NCBI RefSeq assembly: GCF_009762795.1
Contig: NZ_CP046400.1
Coordinates: forward strand, 1,279,501-1,343,500
Source: Pseudodesulfovibrio cashew
GTDB taxonomy: Bacteria; Desulfobacterota; Desulfovibrionia; Desulfovibrionales; Desulfovibrionaceae
Direction: 5' to 3'
Length of the DNA stretch: 64,000 nt
Part shown: positions 16,814 through 24,283 of the stretch, in pieces
How the letters are laid out: each line of letters begins with the position of its first letter
How positions within the stretch are numbered: the first letter of the stretch is position 1
Translations under genes and position numbers: made by a program
Notes under the pieces: model-generated
Seen by the model: the letters and a program-made list of their open reading frames with translations, nothing else
What the model was told of the DNA's origin: nothing
Database searches by the model: none

Positions 16814-18135
16814 TCCGCTTTGTCCTTAAACCAGCTAGCAGTTTTTTCAGTTCCAACAGGAGGAGGGCTTGGCCAATTTCGAGGGTCGCTATCCAACTCA
16901 TTCAAGCCGTTAACCAAATTTTTGTCTGCCATTTTAATCATTTCACGCTGAGCCTTTTTAACATCTCCCAACACCGGAGTATTTTTGGCCTTCTCGTAAG
17001 CAAGATCATGCTGTTTATACAATACATCCGAGCTGTCAATCGGCCCCGCATCACCAACTTCTCCGCCGGTTTTGCCTCCGCTATAGTTCTTGCCACCCCA
17101 ATTGCCATACATAGGGCCATCAGATATGGGAGCACGTCCGTTTCCGCCCCACTTAACATTCTTCATAATTTCATAAGTCTTTGCCGCTTCATTGGCAGCA
17201 CCTTTGGCTAAGAGTTGCGATAGCCAAGCAAATAGCCCCAGCGGGTCTACCCCATTGACCGGATCATCCAGACAGTACCCATACCAGTCCGGGTCACCGC
17301 CCTTGTCGCCCAGCGGATCGGGCGCGGTCCAGCGGCTGGTGAAGGTGTCGTAATCTCGCCAGCCGAAGCGGACGAAGCCGAGATCCCTGTCGTGCAACCC
17401 GCCCGCGAAGCCGATGGGGACTCGCAAACCCGGGTTGGTGTCTTCGATGATGCCGCCGAAGGGGTCGTACAGGATTTCCTTTATCACGTTACCGGACCCA
17501 TCGGCAACCACGCGCAGGGAGCCAACCTGGTCGTAGTACAGGTAGGCCACGGCGCCGTCTTCCCGCTGCATGGCATAGGGCGTGCGCTCGTCGCCGTCGT
17601 AAGCGAAACGGTAGCCGGCCTCGCCGTCATGGAATCCGGCTAGGCGCAGGAAGTCGAGCCACGTATAGGCCTCGACCAGCTCGCCGTTGCGGTATTTCAC
17701 CTCGCGCCGGCCGTTTTCGTCGTGCGTGAACTCGAAGACAATGCCCGCGTCCTCCTGTTCCGCCCGCAAGAGGCGGTAGTCCGGAGCGTACCGGTAGGTG
17801 GTGTATTGCCCCTCATGGTTCCAGATGGACCGGAACCCGTTTTTGTCGTGGGTGAACCGGTTGTTCCCCGCCGAGGCCAGCCGGTTGTCCATGCGGTAGC
17901 TGTAGTTGCGGATGTCCTTGCCGTGCGTCCTGGGAAAGTAATCCTGCTGGCGTCGGCCTTCCCGGTCGTAATGGCACTGGCAGACCAGCCGATTGCCCAG
18001 GTGTGCCTCGAAGAGCCGTCCTTCCTTGTCGTAGGCGTAGGTCCACTTCATGGCCTTGCCCTGGACGGTCTCGACTTTCTCCACGATGCGGCCATTCCGG
18101 TCGTGCTTCAACTCGCAAGTATATACGTTGCTCAT
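16798..18135 (-). CDS. Truncated RHS protein with phospholipase A2-like C-terminal toxin domain
   Basis: 445 residues. Residues 1-310 are YD/RHS repeats ending in the RHS core hallmark (RYDTFTSRW-type, here DYDTFTSRWTAPDPLGDKGG, then GYCLDDPVNGVDPLG), after which sequence diverges, as expected for the polymorphic tip. The tip holds a GNWGGKNYSGG glycine loop, a PIDSSD segment and HDLAY, then a helix with KMADKNLV. Together these fit the calcium loop and His-Asp pair of phospholipase A2-like toxin domains, although the usual cysteines are replaced. There is no N-terminal PAAR, signal or delivery domain, so this is a short orphan form. A small membrane protein gene overlaps its end. Confidence 0.85.
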   Translation of the reverse strand: MSNVYTCELKHDRNGRIVEKVETVQGKAMKWTYAYDKEGRLFEAHLGNRLVCQCHYDREGRRQQDYFPRTHGKDIRNYSYRMDNRLASAGNNRFTHDKNGFRSIWNHEGQYTTYRYAPDYRLLRAEQEDAGIVFEFTHDENGRREVKYRNGELVEAYTWLDFLRLAGFHDGEAGYRFAYDGDERTPYAMQREDGAVAYLYYDQVGSLRVVADGSGNVIKEILYDPFGGIIEDTNPGLRVPIGFAGGLHDRDLGFVRFGWRDYDTFTSRWTAPDPLGDKGGDPDWYGYCLDDPVNGVDPLGLFAWLSQLLAKGAANEAAKTYEIMKNVKWGGNGRAPISDGPMYGNWGGKNYSGGKTGGEVGDAGPIDSSDVLYKQHDLAYEKAKNTPVLGDVKKAQREMIKMADKNLVNGLNELDSDPRNWPSPPPVGTEKTASWFKDKAEWWFK

Positions 18136-18208
18136 GGGTAACCTCCGTGAGCTTTTCGTCCCCGAACACCATTGCCGGGAATCCGAAAAAACGTACCACG
18201 GGTTTTCG

Positions 18209-18262
18209 GCCCAGGATAAGAACGGGCGTCAGAGGGATGAAAACGGGCGAAAATGGCATAAC
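18209..18262 (-). promoter_or_regulatory. Phased direct repeats upstream of the RHS gene
   Basis: AACGGGCG occurs at 18221 and 18242, exactly 21 bases apart, each preceded by GGATAAG or GGGATGAA and with a further GGCATAA at 18255. The same arrangement, with the shared lead-in TTTTCGGCC and AGGAT, is found at 49041-49105 upstream of the capsid gene. The spacing of two helical turns suggests a protein-binding array. Confidence 0.5.
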
Positions 18263-18390
18263 ATTTCCTCTTGACGGGATTGACGACCGGATCGGATTAC
18301 AGGGGCGACATCCCTTCATGAGCGTCACCGCTTTTCCTATTGCCTTGCGGGGTGAAGTGGTTATGTAGGGGGAAACGTGGAGAAAACAGC

Positions 18391-18825
18391 ATGAATACAC
18401 AGACGCGAAATATAGTGTGCCCGCATTGCCGGGCGATCAATCGGGTTCAGGCGGGGCGCGAGGCCGAGGCCACCTGCGGCAAGTGCCGGGGCAGGGTGTT
18501 CGAGGCCAAGCCGCTGGAGTTGGTGGGCAGCACGTTCGAGCGGCATGTGACCAAGTCGGATGTGCCCGTGCTGGTGGATTTCTACTCGCCTTCCTGCGGG
18601 CCGTGCCTGATGATGGGGCCGCAGTTCGAGGAGGCGGCCAAGCTGCTGCACCCCCGGGTACGGCTGGCCAAGGTGGACACTTCCGCCGAGGTCGGCATCG
18701 CCGGGCATTTCGGCATCCGGTCCGTGCCCACGCTGATGCTCTTCCGGGGCGGTCGGCAGGTGGCGTCCCAGGCCGGGGCCATGAACGCCAGGGACATCGT
18801 GGCCTGGACCAACCAATATCTGTAG
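18391..18825 (+). CDS. trxC: Thioredoxin 2
   Basis: 144 residues with the two parts of thioredoxin 2: an N-terminal zinc ribbon (CPHC near residue 10 and CGKC near 30) and a thioredoxin domain with active site C-G-P-C (SPSCGPC, about residues 70-73), then the cis-proline in SVPTLMLF. It is a cytosolic disulfide reductase that can be redox-tuned through its zinc site. The start at 18391 removes a 17-residue extension that lacks a ribosome site; GGAG lies upstream of this ATG. The next gene follows after 19 bases. Confidence 0.92.
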   Translation: MNTQTRNIVCPHCRAINRVQAGREAEATCGKCRGRVFEAKPLELVGSTFERHVTKSDVPVLVDFYSPSCGPCLMMGPQFEEAAKLLHPRVRLAKVDTSAEVGIAGHFGIRSVPTLMLFRGGRQVASQAGAMNARDIVAWTNQYL

Positions 18826-18844
18826 GAACGACGGGCTCTGCCGG

Positions 18845-19807
18845 ATGAACAAAGACGAAATCAAGAAGATCCTGCTGCTGCGGGCCGACCGCATCGGCGA
18901 CATGTTCTGCACCACACCGGCCCTGCGCGCCATGCGGCAGGGATTCCCGGATGCGCGCATCGACCTGATCGCCAGCGAGGGCAACCGCTCCGTGGCCGAG
19001 GGCAACCCCCACATCGACAACCTGTACGTGTTTCCGGCCAAGAAGCCCTGGAAGTGGCCGTATCATTTTCTGCGCCACCGGCTGACGGGCTATGACCTGG
19101 TGGTCAACTTCAACGGCGAGTCCGGCACCACCTCCCGGCTGGCCCGGTTTCTGGGCGCGCGCCGGTTGGTGGGCACCTGGGCGCGCAAGACCGAGGGGTA
19201 TTATCCCGAGACCGTGCGCATGGTGAAGGGTGACCACACCATCGACTTCATGCTCCGGGTCACGGCCCACCTGGGTGCGCCGTCCGAGGACAGGAGCATG
19301 GTCTACCCCCTGCCGGAAGAGGTGCTGGAGCGCCAGCGAAAGCGGTTCCCCCGGCGCGAAGGGAAGAAGCGGGTGGCCGTGTTCATCGGCAACGCCAAGA
19401 AGGTGGACACCCGCTGGCCCGAGGACCGCTTCGTGGCCCTGACCGATCGGCTGCTGGAGCGGGAAGACGTGGAGATTTACATCGTGGCCGGACCGGGCGA
19501 CGAGGGGCTGCTCGAGGGCTTCACCTGGTCGGAGGACCGGGTGCTCTATCCCGGCGGCAGCCTGCGCGAGCTCGGAGCGTTTCTCAAGACCTGCGACCTG
19601 TTCGTGACCAGCTCCACCGGCCCCATGCACCTGGCCGCCGCCGTGGACGCGCCCATGGTCGCCATCCTGGCCGACTTCACCTATGAGTGCTGGCGGCCCC
19701 TGGCCGATATCCACGCCATTGTCCAGTCCGGCCAGTCCGGCGTGCAGGTGGGCACGGTCACGGTGGATGAAGTCCTCAAGGCCGTGAACCGGAAGCTCGG
19801 GAGCTGA
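18845..19807 (+). CDS. Glycosyltransferase family 9 (heptosyltransferase-like)
   Basis: 320 residues with GT9 features: LLLRADRIGDMFCTTPALRAM at the N-terminus, the fold break with IGNAKKVDTRWP in the middle and the donor-site motif SSTGPMHLAAA near 260. GT9 enzymes transfer heptose from ADP-heptose to lipopolysaccharide inner core on the cytosolic face of the inner membrane. It is close downstream of trxC but a functional link is not evident. The exact acceptor is unknown. Confidence 0.87.
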   Translation: MNKDEIKKILLLRADRIGDMFCTTPALRAMRQGFPDARIDLIASEGNRSVAEGNPHIDNLYVFPAKKPWKWPYHFLRHRLTGYDLVVNFNGESGTTSRLARFLGARRLVGTWARKTEGYYPETVRMVKGDHTIDFMLRVTAHLGAPSEDRSMVYPLPEEVLERQRKRFPRREGKKRVAVFIGNAKKVDTRWPEDRFVALTDRLLEREDVEIYIVAGPGDEGLLEGFTWSEDRVLYPGGSLRELGAFLKTCDLFVTSSTGPMHLAAAVDAPMVAILADFTYECWRPLADIHAIVQSGQSGVQVGTVTVDEVLKAVNRKLGS

Positions 19808-20030
19808 ACCGTGAAGGCACAAACTCGAAGGGCGCAAGGCAAAGAATAACAATAGTCCTTTTGATTATGGAAAAATCCACTTTGCGTATGACGCCGCGCC
19901 CGAGGCGTGAAAACGGGGATGCAAGGGGCTCAACCCCTTGCCCGCCGGAGGCGAAGTCTCGCGATAATCGCCGCCGCACGGCGGCTTCAGCTTTTGTTTT
20001 TGGATGAAAGGGGTATTGATTCAATCGACG
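19808..20030. other. Intergenic with several short palindromes
   Basis: No gene is visible. It contains small inverted repeats (CAAGGGG..CCCCTTG near 19921 and GCCGCCG..CGGCGGC near 19970) of the kind common between genes in this genome. Confidence 0.5.
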
Positions 20031-20065
20031 AAAATCCCGGTGGAATGTCCGCCGGGATTTTTTTT
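20031..20065 (+). terminator. Rho-independent terminator
   Basis: AATCCCGG / CCGGGATT stem with an eight-base interior/loop region and a run of eight T. It lies 224 bases after the glycosyltransferase gene. Confidence 0.75.
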
Positions 20066-20141
20066 GTCAACCGGCTCAGGGCAGTGGCGTTGAAAGGGGT
20101 GTGACGACGCACTCGGGCATGCAACCCAAGGAGCTACAGAC

Positions 20142-20519
20142 ATGAAGACTCGCATTCTTATCGCACTGACCCTGATCCTGGCCCTGTCCGCCACAGCGGC
20201 TTTTGCCGGTGACCGTGGCCGTCTCGCCCGCCAACTGGACCGGGAGGGCGACCGCATCGCCCAAGAGTACGACGCCAGGGGCGACCGCATCAACGAACAC
20301 TATGATCTCATGGCCCTGAACGCGGCCCTGCACGGCGACTTCGGTACCGCGCTCATGCTCGACGCCAAGGGCGACCGCATCAACGCCAGGCTCGATGCCA
20401 AGGGTGCCCGCATCAACCGGGCCCTTGATCGCAAGAGCGCAGCCATCGCCCGCCACGCCCGGTACGAGAATAAGCACCGCAAGGTCGCATACCGACATCA
20501 CTACCGTCATGGCCGTTAA
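20142..20519 (+). CDS. Small secreted repeat protein
   Basis: 125 residues, exported (signal peptide to about residue 22, AFA-G). The mature part consists of imperfect repeats of about 10-11 residues around D-x-x-G-D/A-R-I-N (for example DREGDRIAQ, DARGDRINE, DAKGDRINA, DAKGARINR) and a His/Arg-rich tail. It probably forms an extended alpha-helical or coiled-coil chain. Function is unknown. It is a single gene with its own terminator, upstream of another repetitive secreted protein. Confidence 0.75.
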   Translation: MKTRILIALTLILALSATAAFAGDRGRLARQLDREGDRIAQEYDARGDRINEHYDLMALNAALHGDFGTALMLDAKGDRINARLDAKGARINRALDRKSAAIARHARYENKHRKVAYRHHYRHGR

Positions 20520-20614
20520 CATGGCTTTCCCGTCCGCAATGCGGCGCGGGAATTGAAACAGGCAGCTTGGAGGCGCACGCCTCCTTCCCAACCCCAGGGC
20601 TTCACCCGGCCCGT

Positions 20615-20650
20615 CCGCCCCGTGCCTCCCCACGGGGCGGTTTCTTTTTT
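20615..20650 (+). terminator. Rho-independent terminator
   Basis: CCGCCCCGTG / CACGGGGCGG perfect 10-base stem with a T-rich tail. Confidence 0.85.
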
Positions 20651-20723
20651 GTCAACCGACGGGCGAGATACCCGTTCTATTTGATATCAGCGCGCACAAC
20701 GGACTGACTATTGGAGAAGTACC

Positions 20724-21506
20724 ATGACCAAATCATTATTGATGATTGCATTCCTCGGATTGATCCTGCTGGCCACGTCGGCCCGCGCCGCCTCTTCCGA
20801 TTTGGCGGAGGAAACCTACGGCGAGAGCACGACGAGCGTGGAAAGCGGCTACAACACCCGAAGTGATGGCGGCACTGGCTATCGTTCGGATTCCGGACGG
20901 AGCTATTCCGGGGAAATCTCGGACAGGACATCGGCAAGCGGCGTCAGCAACGGTGGCGGGACCGCTGATACCAGGGTCGACCGGAGTGGCCAAAGCGGCT
21001 ACACTGACGGCACCCGGAGCCGTTCCTTTCGTGGCGATGGGGCTAACACCGGCAGGAGCCGATACGGCCAAGGCCAGAACAACGGAGGTTCCCGCTACGG
21101 CAGCCAGGACCGGAATAACGCACGGCAACGCTACGGCAATCAGGGGCGTGACAACGGGCGGCGCAGCTACGGCCAGAACAGCCGCAATGCGCAGCATCGC
21201 TTCGGCCAGGGTAGCAACAACGGCTACAGCCGCGGCGCGAACAATGGACGGCGCAGCTACGGCCAGGGCGGCAGCAGCGGATACGGCCACTACAGTCGGG
21301 GCGCGAACAGCGGCAGGCAGCAGTGGAACAACCGCAACGGCTACGCGAACCAACACCGTTTCAACCAGAGCGGCAGGAGCGCGTGGAACAACTCCGGCCG
21401 AGGATCCGGCAGCGGCGGGTTCAACCAGGCATACGGCGGAAACCGACAGGGTATCAGCCGGGGTTCTGGTGATTCTTATGGCGCTCGGCGCTTCGGCCGC
21501 CGATAG
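20724..21506 (+). CDS. Secreted Gly/Ser/Asn/Arg-rich low-complexity protein
   Basis: 260 residues: signal peptide to about residue 23 (ARA-A), then a low-complexity region dominated by G, S, R, N, Q and Y with many repeats of RRSYGQ, RYGQ or SRGAN type. Such sequence is intrinsically disordered and resembles matrix or RNA-binding-like RGG/YG-rich proteins. There are no cysteines and no anchor. The following gene is a sigma factor 74 bases downstream. Function unknown. Confidence 0.72.
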   Translation: MTKSLLMIAFLGLILLATSARAASSDLAEETYGESTTSVESGYNTRSDGGTGYRSDSGRSYSGEISDRTSASGVSNGGGTADTRVDRSGQSGYTDGTRSRSFRGDGANTGRSRYGQGQNNGGSRYGSQDRNNARQRYGNQGRDNGRRSYGQNSRNAQHRFGQGSNNGYSRGANNGRRSYGQGGSSGYGHYSRGANSGRQQWNNRNGYANQHRFNQSGRSAWNNSGRGSGSGGFNQAYGGNRQGISRGSGDSYGARRFGRR

Positions 21507-21580
21507 ATGAACAAACTACCGGGAGCCCGTCCGGACGGGCTCCCACATGACGGCATGCAATCGACGCATCGGACCAGCGC

Positions 21581-22102
21581 ATGGAAGCGTTTCTGAAATC
21601 CATTGAGGCCAAGGCCTACCGCATGGCGCTGGTCGGTTGCAGCGATCCGGATGACGCACTGGATCTGGTGCAGGATTCCATGTGCCGCTTTGTCGACAAG
21701 TACGCCTCCAAGCCGCGCGATCAATGGAGGCCGCTGTTCTACACGATTCTGAACAACCGTATCAAGGATCTGTATCGCAAGCGGACCGTGCGGAACAAAT
21801 GGCGGATGTGGTTCAGCCCGGACCAGGACCGGAACCAGGGCGACCCCATCCAGGCCATGCCGGACCACAAGGCAGAGGACCCCGAACACGCCGCCAAGGT
21901 GGGCGACGCCTTCGGACAACTGGAAACCGCGCTGAAAACCCTTCCGCACAGGCAGCGGCAGGTCTTCCTGCTCCGCACCTGGGAGGAAATGAGTGTGAAG
22001 GAGACGGCCCTGGCCATGGGCTGCTCCGAGGGATCGGTGAAGACCCATTACTCCCGGGCGGTACACGCCCTCCGGGACAAATTGGGGGACCATTGGCCAT
22101 GA
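21581..22102 (+). CDS. ECF-type RNA polymerase sigma factor
   Basis: 173 residues. Region 2 is recognisable by DDALDLVQDSMCRFV and WRPLFYTILNNRIKDLYRKR. Region 4 has LPHRQRQVFLLRTWEEMSVKETALAMGCSEGSVKTHY, a typical sigma helix-turn-helix. There is no region 3. The stop overlaps the next start (ATGA), which is a membrane protein in the position of an anti-sigma factor. It belongs to a conserved set: sigma factor, small membrane protein, small exported protein, DUF3106 protein. Confidence 0.92.
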   Translation: MEAFLKSIEAKAYRMALVGCSDPDDALDLVQDSMCRFVDKYASKPRDQWRPLFYTILNNRIKDLYRKRTVRNKWRMWFSPDQDRNQGDPIQAMPDHKAEDPEHAAKVGDAFGQLETALKTLPHRQRQVFLLRTWEEMSVKETALAMGCSEGSVKTHYSRAVHALRDKLGDHWP

Positions 22103-22572
22103 CGGATAGAGACCGGGAATTTTTGGAAAAGGCCAGGTTTGTCCTGGATGAATCGGTGGACGGCCTGGACGGCGTCACCCGCGCGGGACTGGCGCGGGCA
22201 AGGAACGCCGCCCTGGATACCGCAGGACGCGGCCGGGCGCGGCGGCGAAGGCAGTGGTTGGCCTGGGGCACGCCTGCCGTGGGACTGGCCGCCGCCTTGC
22301 TGGTGGGGCTGTTCCTCTTCAACGGAACCACGCCCCCGACTGCGGGCGAGTACGTGACCGATCTGGACATCCTGACCAGCGGGGAGTCGCTGGATTTTTA
22401 CGAGGAGATGGAGTTCCTCGAATGGTTGGCGGAGGAAGCTGCACATGACGAGGTTTCTCGCGGCGGGAATTATTACCGTCCTGCTGGTTACCATGCCCGC
22501 TCACGCGGCGGATGGCACCGGAAAAGCGGACGCTCCGGACATGGATATGCTGGAGTTTCTGGCCGAGTTTGA
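22099..22572 (+). CDS. Membrane protein in anti-sigma-factor position (DUF3619-like)
   Basis: 157 residues: an N-terminal helical part (MTDRDREFLEKARFVLDESVDGLD), a basic stretch, one membrane helix at about 56-76 (GLAAALLVGLFLF) and an acidic periplasmic part (DLDILTSGESLDFYEEMEFLEWLAEEA). It overlaps the sigma factor gene by four bases and likely controls or senses for it. The last 43 residues, from 22445 on, are read out of frame with the next gene and are Arg/Gly-rich and unlike a natural ending, so the true gene may end near 22444 or contain a frameshift there. Confidence 0.7.
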   Translation: MTDRDREFLEKARFVLDESVDGLDGVTRAGLARARNAALDTAGRGRARRRRQWLAWGTPAVGLAAALLVGLFLFNGTTPPTAGEYVTDLDILTSGESLDFYEEMEFLEWLAEEAAHDEVSRGGNYYRPAGYHARSRGGWHRKSGRSGHGYAGVSGRV

Positions 22573-22678
22573 GGATGACGACGCCGGATGGGTAGACCCC
22601 GGCGTGCTGACGGATACCATGCAAAGTGGAGAAGAGGACAATGCGACGGCGCAGGAGGGCAATGATGAAGGACAGTAA
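22445..22678 (+). CDS. Small exported acidic protein
   Basis: 77 residues with a signal peptide (MTRFLAAGIITVLLVTMPAHA-A) and an acidic mature part (DMDMLEFLAEFEDDD). It overlaps the end of the preceding gene by 128 bases in another frame and the DUF3106 gene by 14. Its DMLEFLAEFE resembles EMEFLEWLAEE in the preceding membrane protein. Signal peptide and codon use favour this frame as real. Confidence 0.65.
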   Translation: MTRFLAAGIITVLLVTMPAHAADGTGKADAPDMDMLEFLAEFEDDDAGWVDPGVLTDTMQSGEEDNATAQEGNDEGQ

Positions 22679-23357
22679 GCGTTTCGTGCGCGGGCTGGCC
22701 CGTGCCCTGTGCGGCCTGGCGGCCTGGGTGCTCGTCCTGGCGCTGTGCTCCCCGGCTTTGGCCGGGCGGTTCGAGGACCTGACTCCCGATCAGCAGAAGG
22801 TGCTCGCCCCGTACCGCGACCGCTGGGACGGCCTCGGCGCGGACCGGCAGGAGCGGCTGACGCGTGGGGCCGACCGGTGGATGAAGATGTCCCCCAAGGA
22901 GCGGACCCAGGCCCGGGAGCGCCTCCAGCAGTGGAAGGCCATGACCCCGGAGCAGCGGGAGCAGGTGCGCGAGCGGTTCCAGCGCTTCAAGCAGCTGAGT
23001 CCGGAGCGGAAGGAACAGCTTCAGCGGGCCCGCGAACAGTATCAAAAGATGACCCCGGAACAGCGTGAACGCGTCCGGGAGCAGTGGCGCAACACCCGAC
23101 CCCAGCGGCAGGATGGCATGCGCGGCCAAGGCTCAGGGAACAGCCAGGGCCGGAGTCCGAACCGCCAGTGGCAAAATGGTCCGTCCCAACAGGGCCGGAG
23201 CGGGAGCCAGGGCTGGCAGCAGCCCGATTACCAGCGTCGGGGCAACGGGCAGGGACAGCCGTCCCGGCAGCAGCCGAACTGGCGGCAATCCCCGTCCGGC
23301 GGGGGACAGTCTCCCGGTCGGGGCCAACAGCCCGGCCAGGGCCGTGGCCGCTGGTGA
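22665..23357 (+). CDS. DUF3106 family exported protein
   Basis: 230 residues. The signal peptide runs to about residue 33 (SPALA-G), followed by four to five repeats of the DUF3106 type, L-x-P-E-x-R-x-x-x-x-x-x-R/W (for example MSPKERTQARERLQQW, MTPEQREQVRERFQRF). The C-terminal third is a Gln/Gly/Pro/Arg-rich disordered tail. The ATG at 22665 is chosen since AGGAGG lies six bases upstream. It is the last gene of the sigma-factor operon. The family is periplasmic with unknown role; the heptad-like repeats suggest an extended helix. Confidence 0.85.
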   Translation: MKDSKRFVRGLARALCGLAAWVLVLALCSPALAGRFEDLTPDQQKVLAPYRDRWDGLGADRQERLTRGADRWMKMSPKERTQARERLQQWKAMTPEQREQVRERFQRFKQLSPERKEQLQRAREQYQKMTPEQRERVREQWRNTRPQRQDGMRGQGSGNSQGRSPNRQWQNGPSQQGRSGSQGWQQPDYQRRGNGQGQPSRQQPNWRQSPSGGGQSPGRGQQPGQGRGRW

Positions 23358-23377
23358 TATTCAGAGAGTAAAAGCAA

Positions 23378-23410
23378 CAAGGCCCGCTTCGTGGAAGCGG
23401 GCCTTGTCAT
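23378..23410. terminator. Convergent terminator
   Basis: CAAGGCCCGCTTC / GAAGCGGGCCTTG, a 13-base perfect stem between the DUF3106 gene and the minus-strand methyltransferase gene. Confidence 0.8.
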
Positions 23411-24283
23411 TTATTCGTCGTCGGGACTGGTTTCGTCTTCATCCCCGGGGAGTTCTTCCGGGGCGGGCGCGGGTGTCTCCGCCGGTTCAGGCGCGAGTTC
23501 GGGCGCAGGGGCGGCCTTGGGCGGCTCCATGTAGCGGGCGAAGACCAGGAAGCCGGTGTGGGCCACCATGCGGTCGTCCGGGCGCAGTCGGTCGGCCACG
23601 GGCTTCCAGCGGCGGACCAGGATTTCCAGGACTTCCAGGTCGGCAAAGGGGCCGTCTTCCAGGCCGCGCAGCAGGTCGGATACCTGGTTGACCGTGGGCA
23701 GCAGGAAGCCGCACATGGCACCAGGGATGACCGCATCCGGTATGGAGTGGAGATATTCCCACGGGGTGCGCACGTCCAGGAAGAGGGCGTCCGCGCCAGA
23801 GTGCAGGAAGCCGTCCTCGATATTCTGGTTGACCTGCTCCACGCGGTGGGCGAGGCCCACGCGCTCCAGGTTCTTGCCCGCGAGCTTGAAGAAATCGGCG
23901 CGGCGTTCGTAGGTGATGACCTTGCCGGTGTCGCCCACGAACCAGGCCAGGGCCGTGGTCAGGCCGCCTGAGCCCGTACCGGACTCGATGACAGTGGAGC
24001 CGGGGCCGATGCCCAGCTTCATCATCAGGTAGCCGATCTCCTTGGGGTACATGATCTGGGTCTGGCGCTTCACGCCCTTGATCAGGTCGTGCAGGGTGGG
24101 CTTGAGGATCAGGTACGGACGGCCCAGGTGGGTCTTGACGTACTGGCCGAAGCCCGCCTCGGCCACCTCGTCCATGAGGAGCTTCCCGTCATGGGTGTGA
24201 ACCTCGCCGCCCGCCTCCAGCTTGCGCAGGTAACGTTTGCCTTTGTGGCTTATCAGTAAAATGAGTTGTCCGGGTTCGATCAT
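23411..24283 (-). CDS. trmI: tRNA (adenine-58-N1)-methyltransferase
   Basis: 290 residues. The N-terminal beta barrel (1-70) and Rossmann methyltransferase domain with the SAM motif ESGTGSGGLT (near 105) and the LFLDVRTPWEYL acceptor-side motif match TrmI-type m1A58 methyltransferases. The C-terminal about 45 residues are Pro/Ala/Glu-rich and probably disordered, an extension not usual for TrmI. The enzyme modifies the T-loop adenine in tRNA. It is a single gene on the minus strand with a long upstream non-coding region. Confidence 0.88.
   Translation of the reverse strand: MIEPGQLILLISHKGKRYLRKLEAGGEVHTHDGKLLMDEVAEAGFGQYVKTHLGRPYLILKPTLHDLIKGVKRQTQIMYPKEIGYLMMKLGIGPGSTVIESGTGSGGLTTALAWFVGDTGKVITYERRADFFKLAGKNLERVGLAHRVEQVNQNIEDGFLHSGADALFLDVRTPWEYLHSIPDAVIPGAMCGFLLPTVNQVSDLLRGLEDGPFADLEVLEILVRRWKPVADRLRPDDRMVAHTGFLVFARYMEPPKAAPAPELAPEPAETPAPAPEELPGDEDETSPDDE

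Noticed and set aside
18437-19852. Long minus-strand frame opposite trxC and the heptosyltransferase
   Set aside because: Both plus-strand genes are certain; this is shadow coding.
21682-22098. Extension of the anti-sigma-position protein upstream into the sigma gene
   Set aside because: Out-of-frame shadow of the sigma factor; the ATGA overlap at 22099 gives the natural start.
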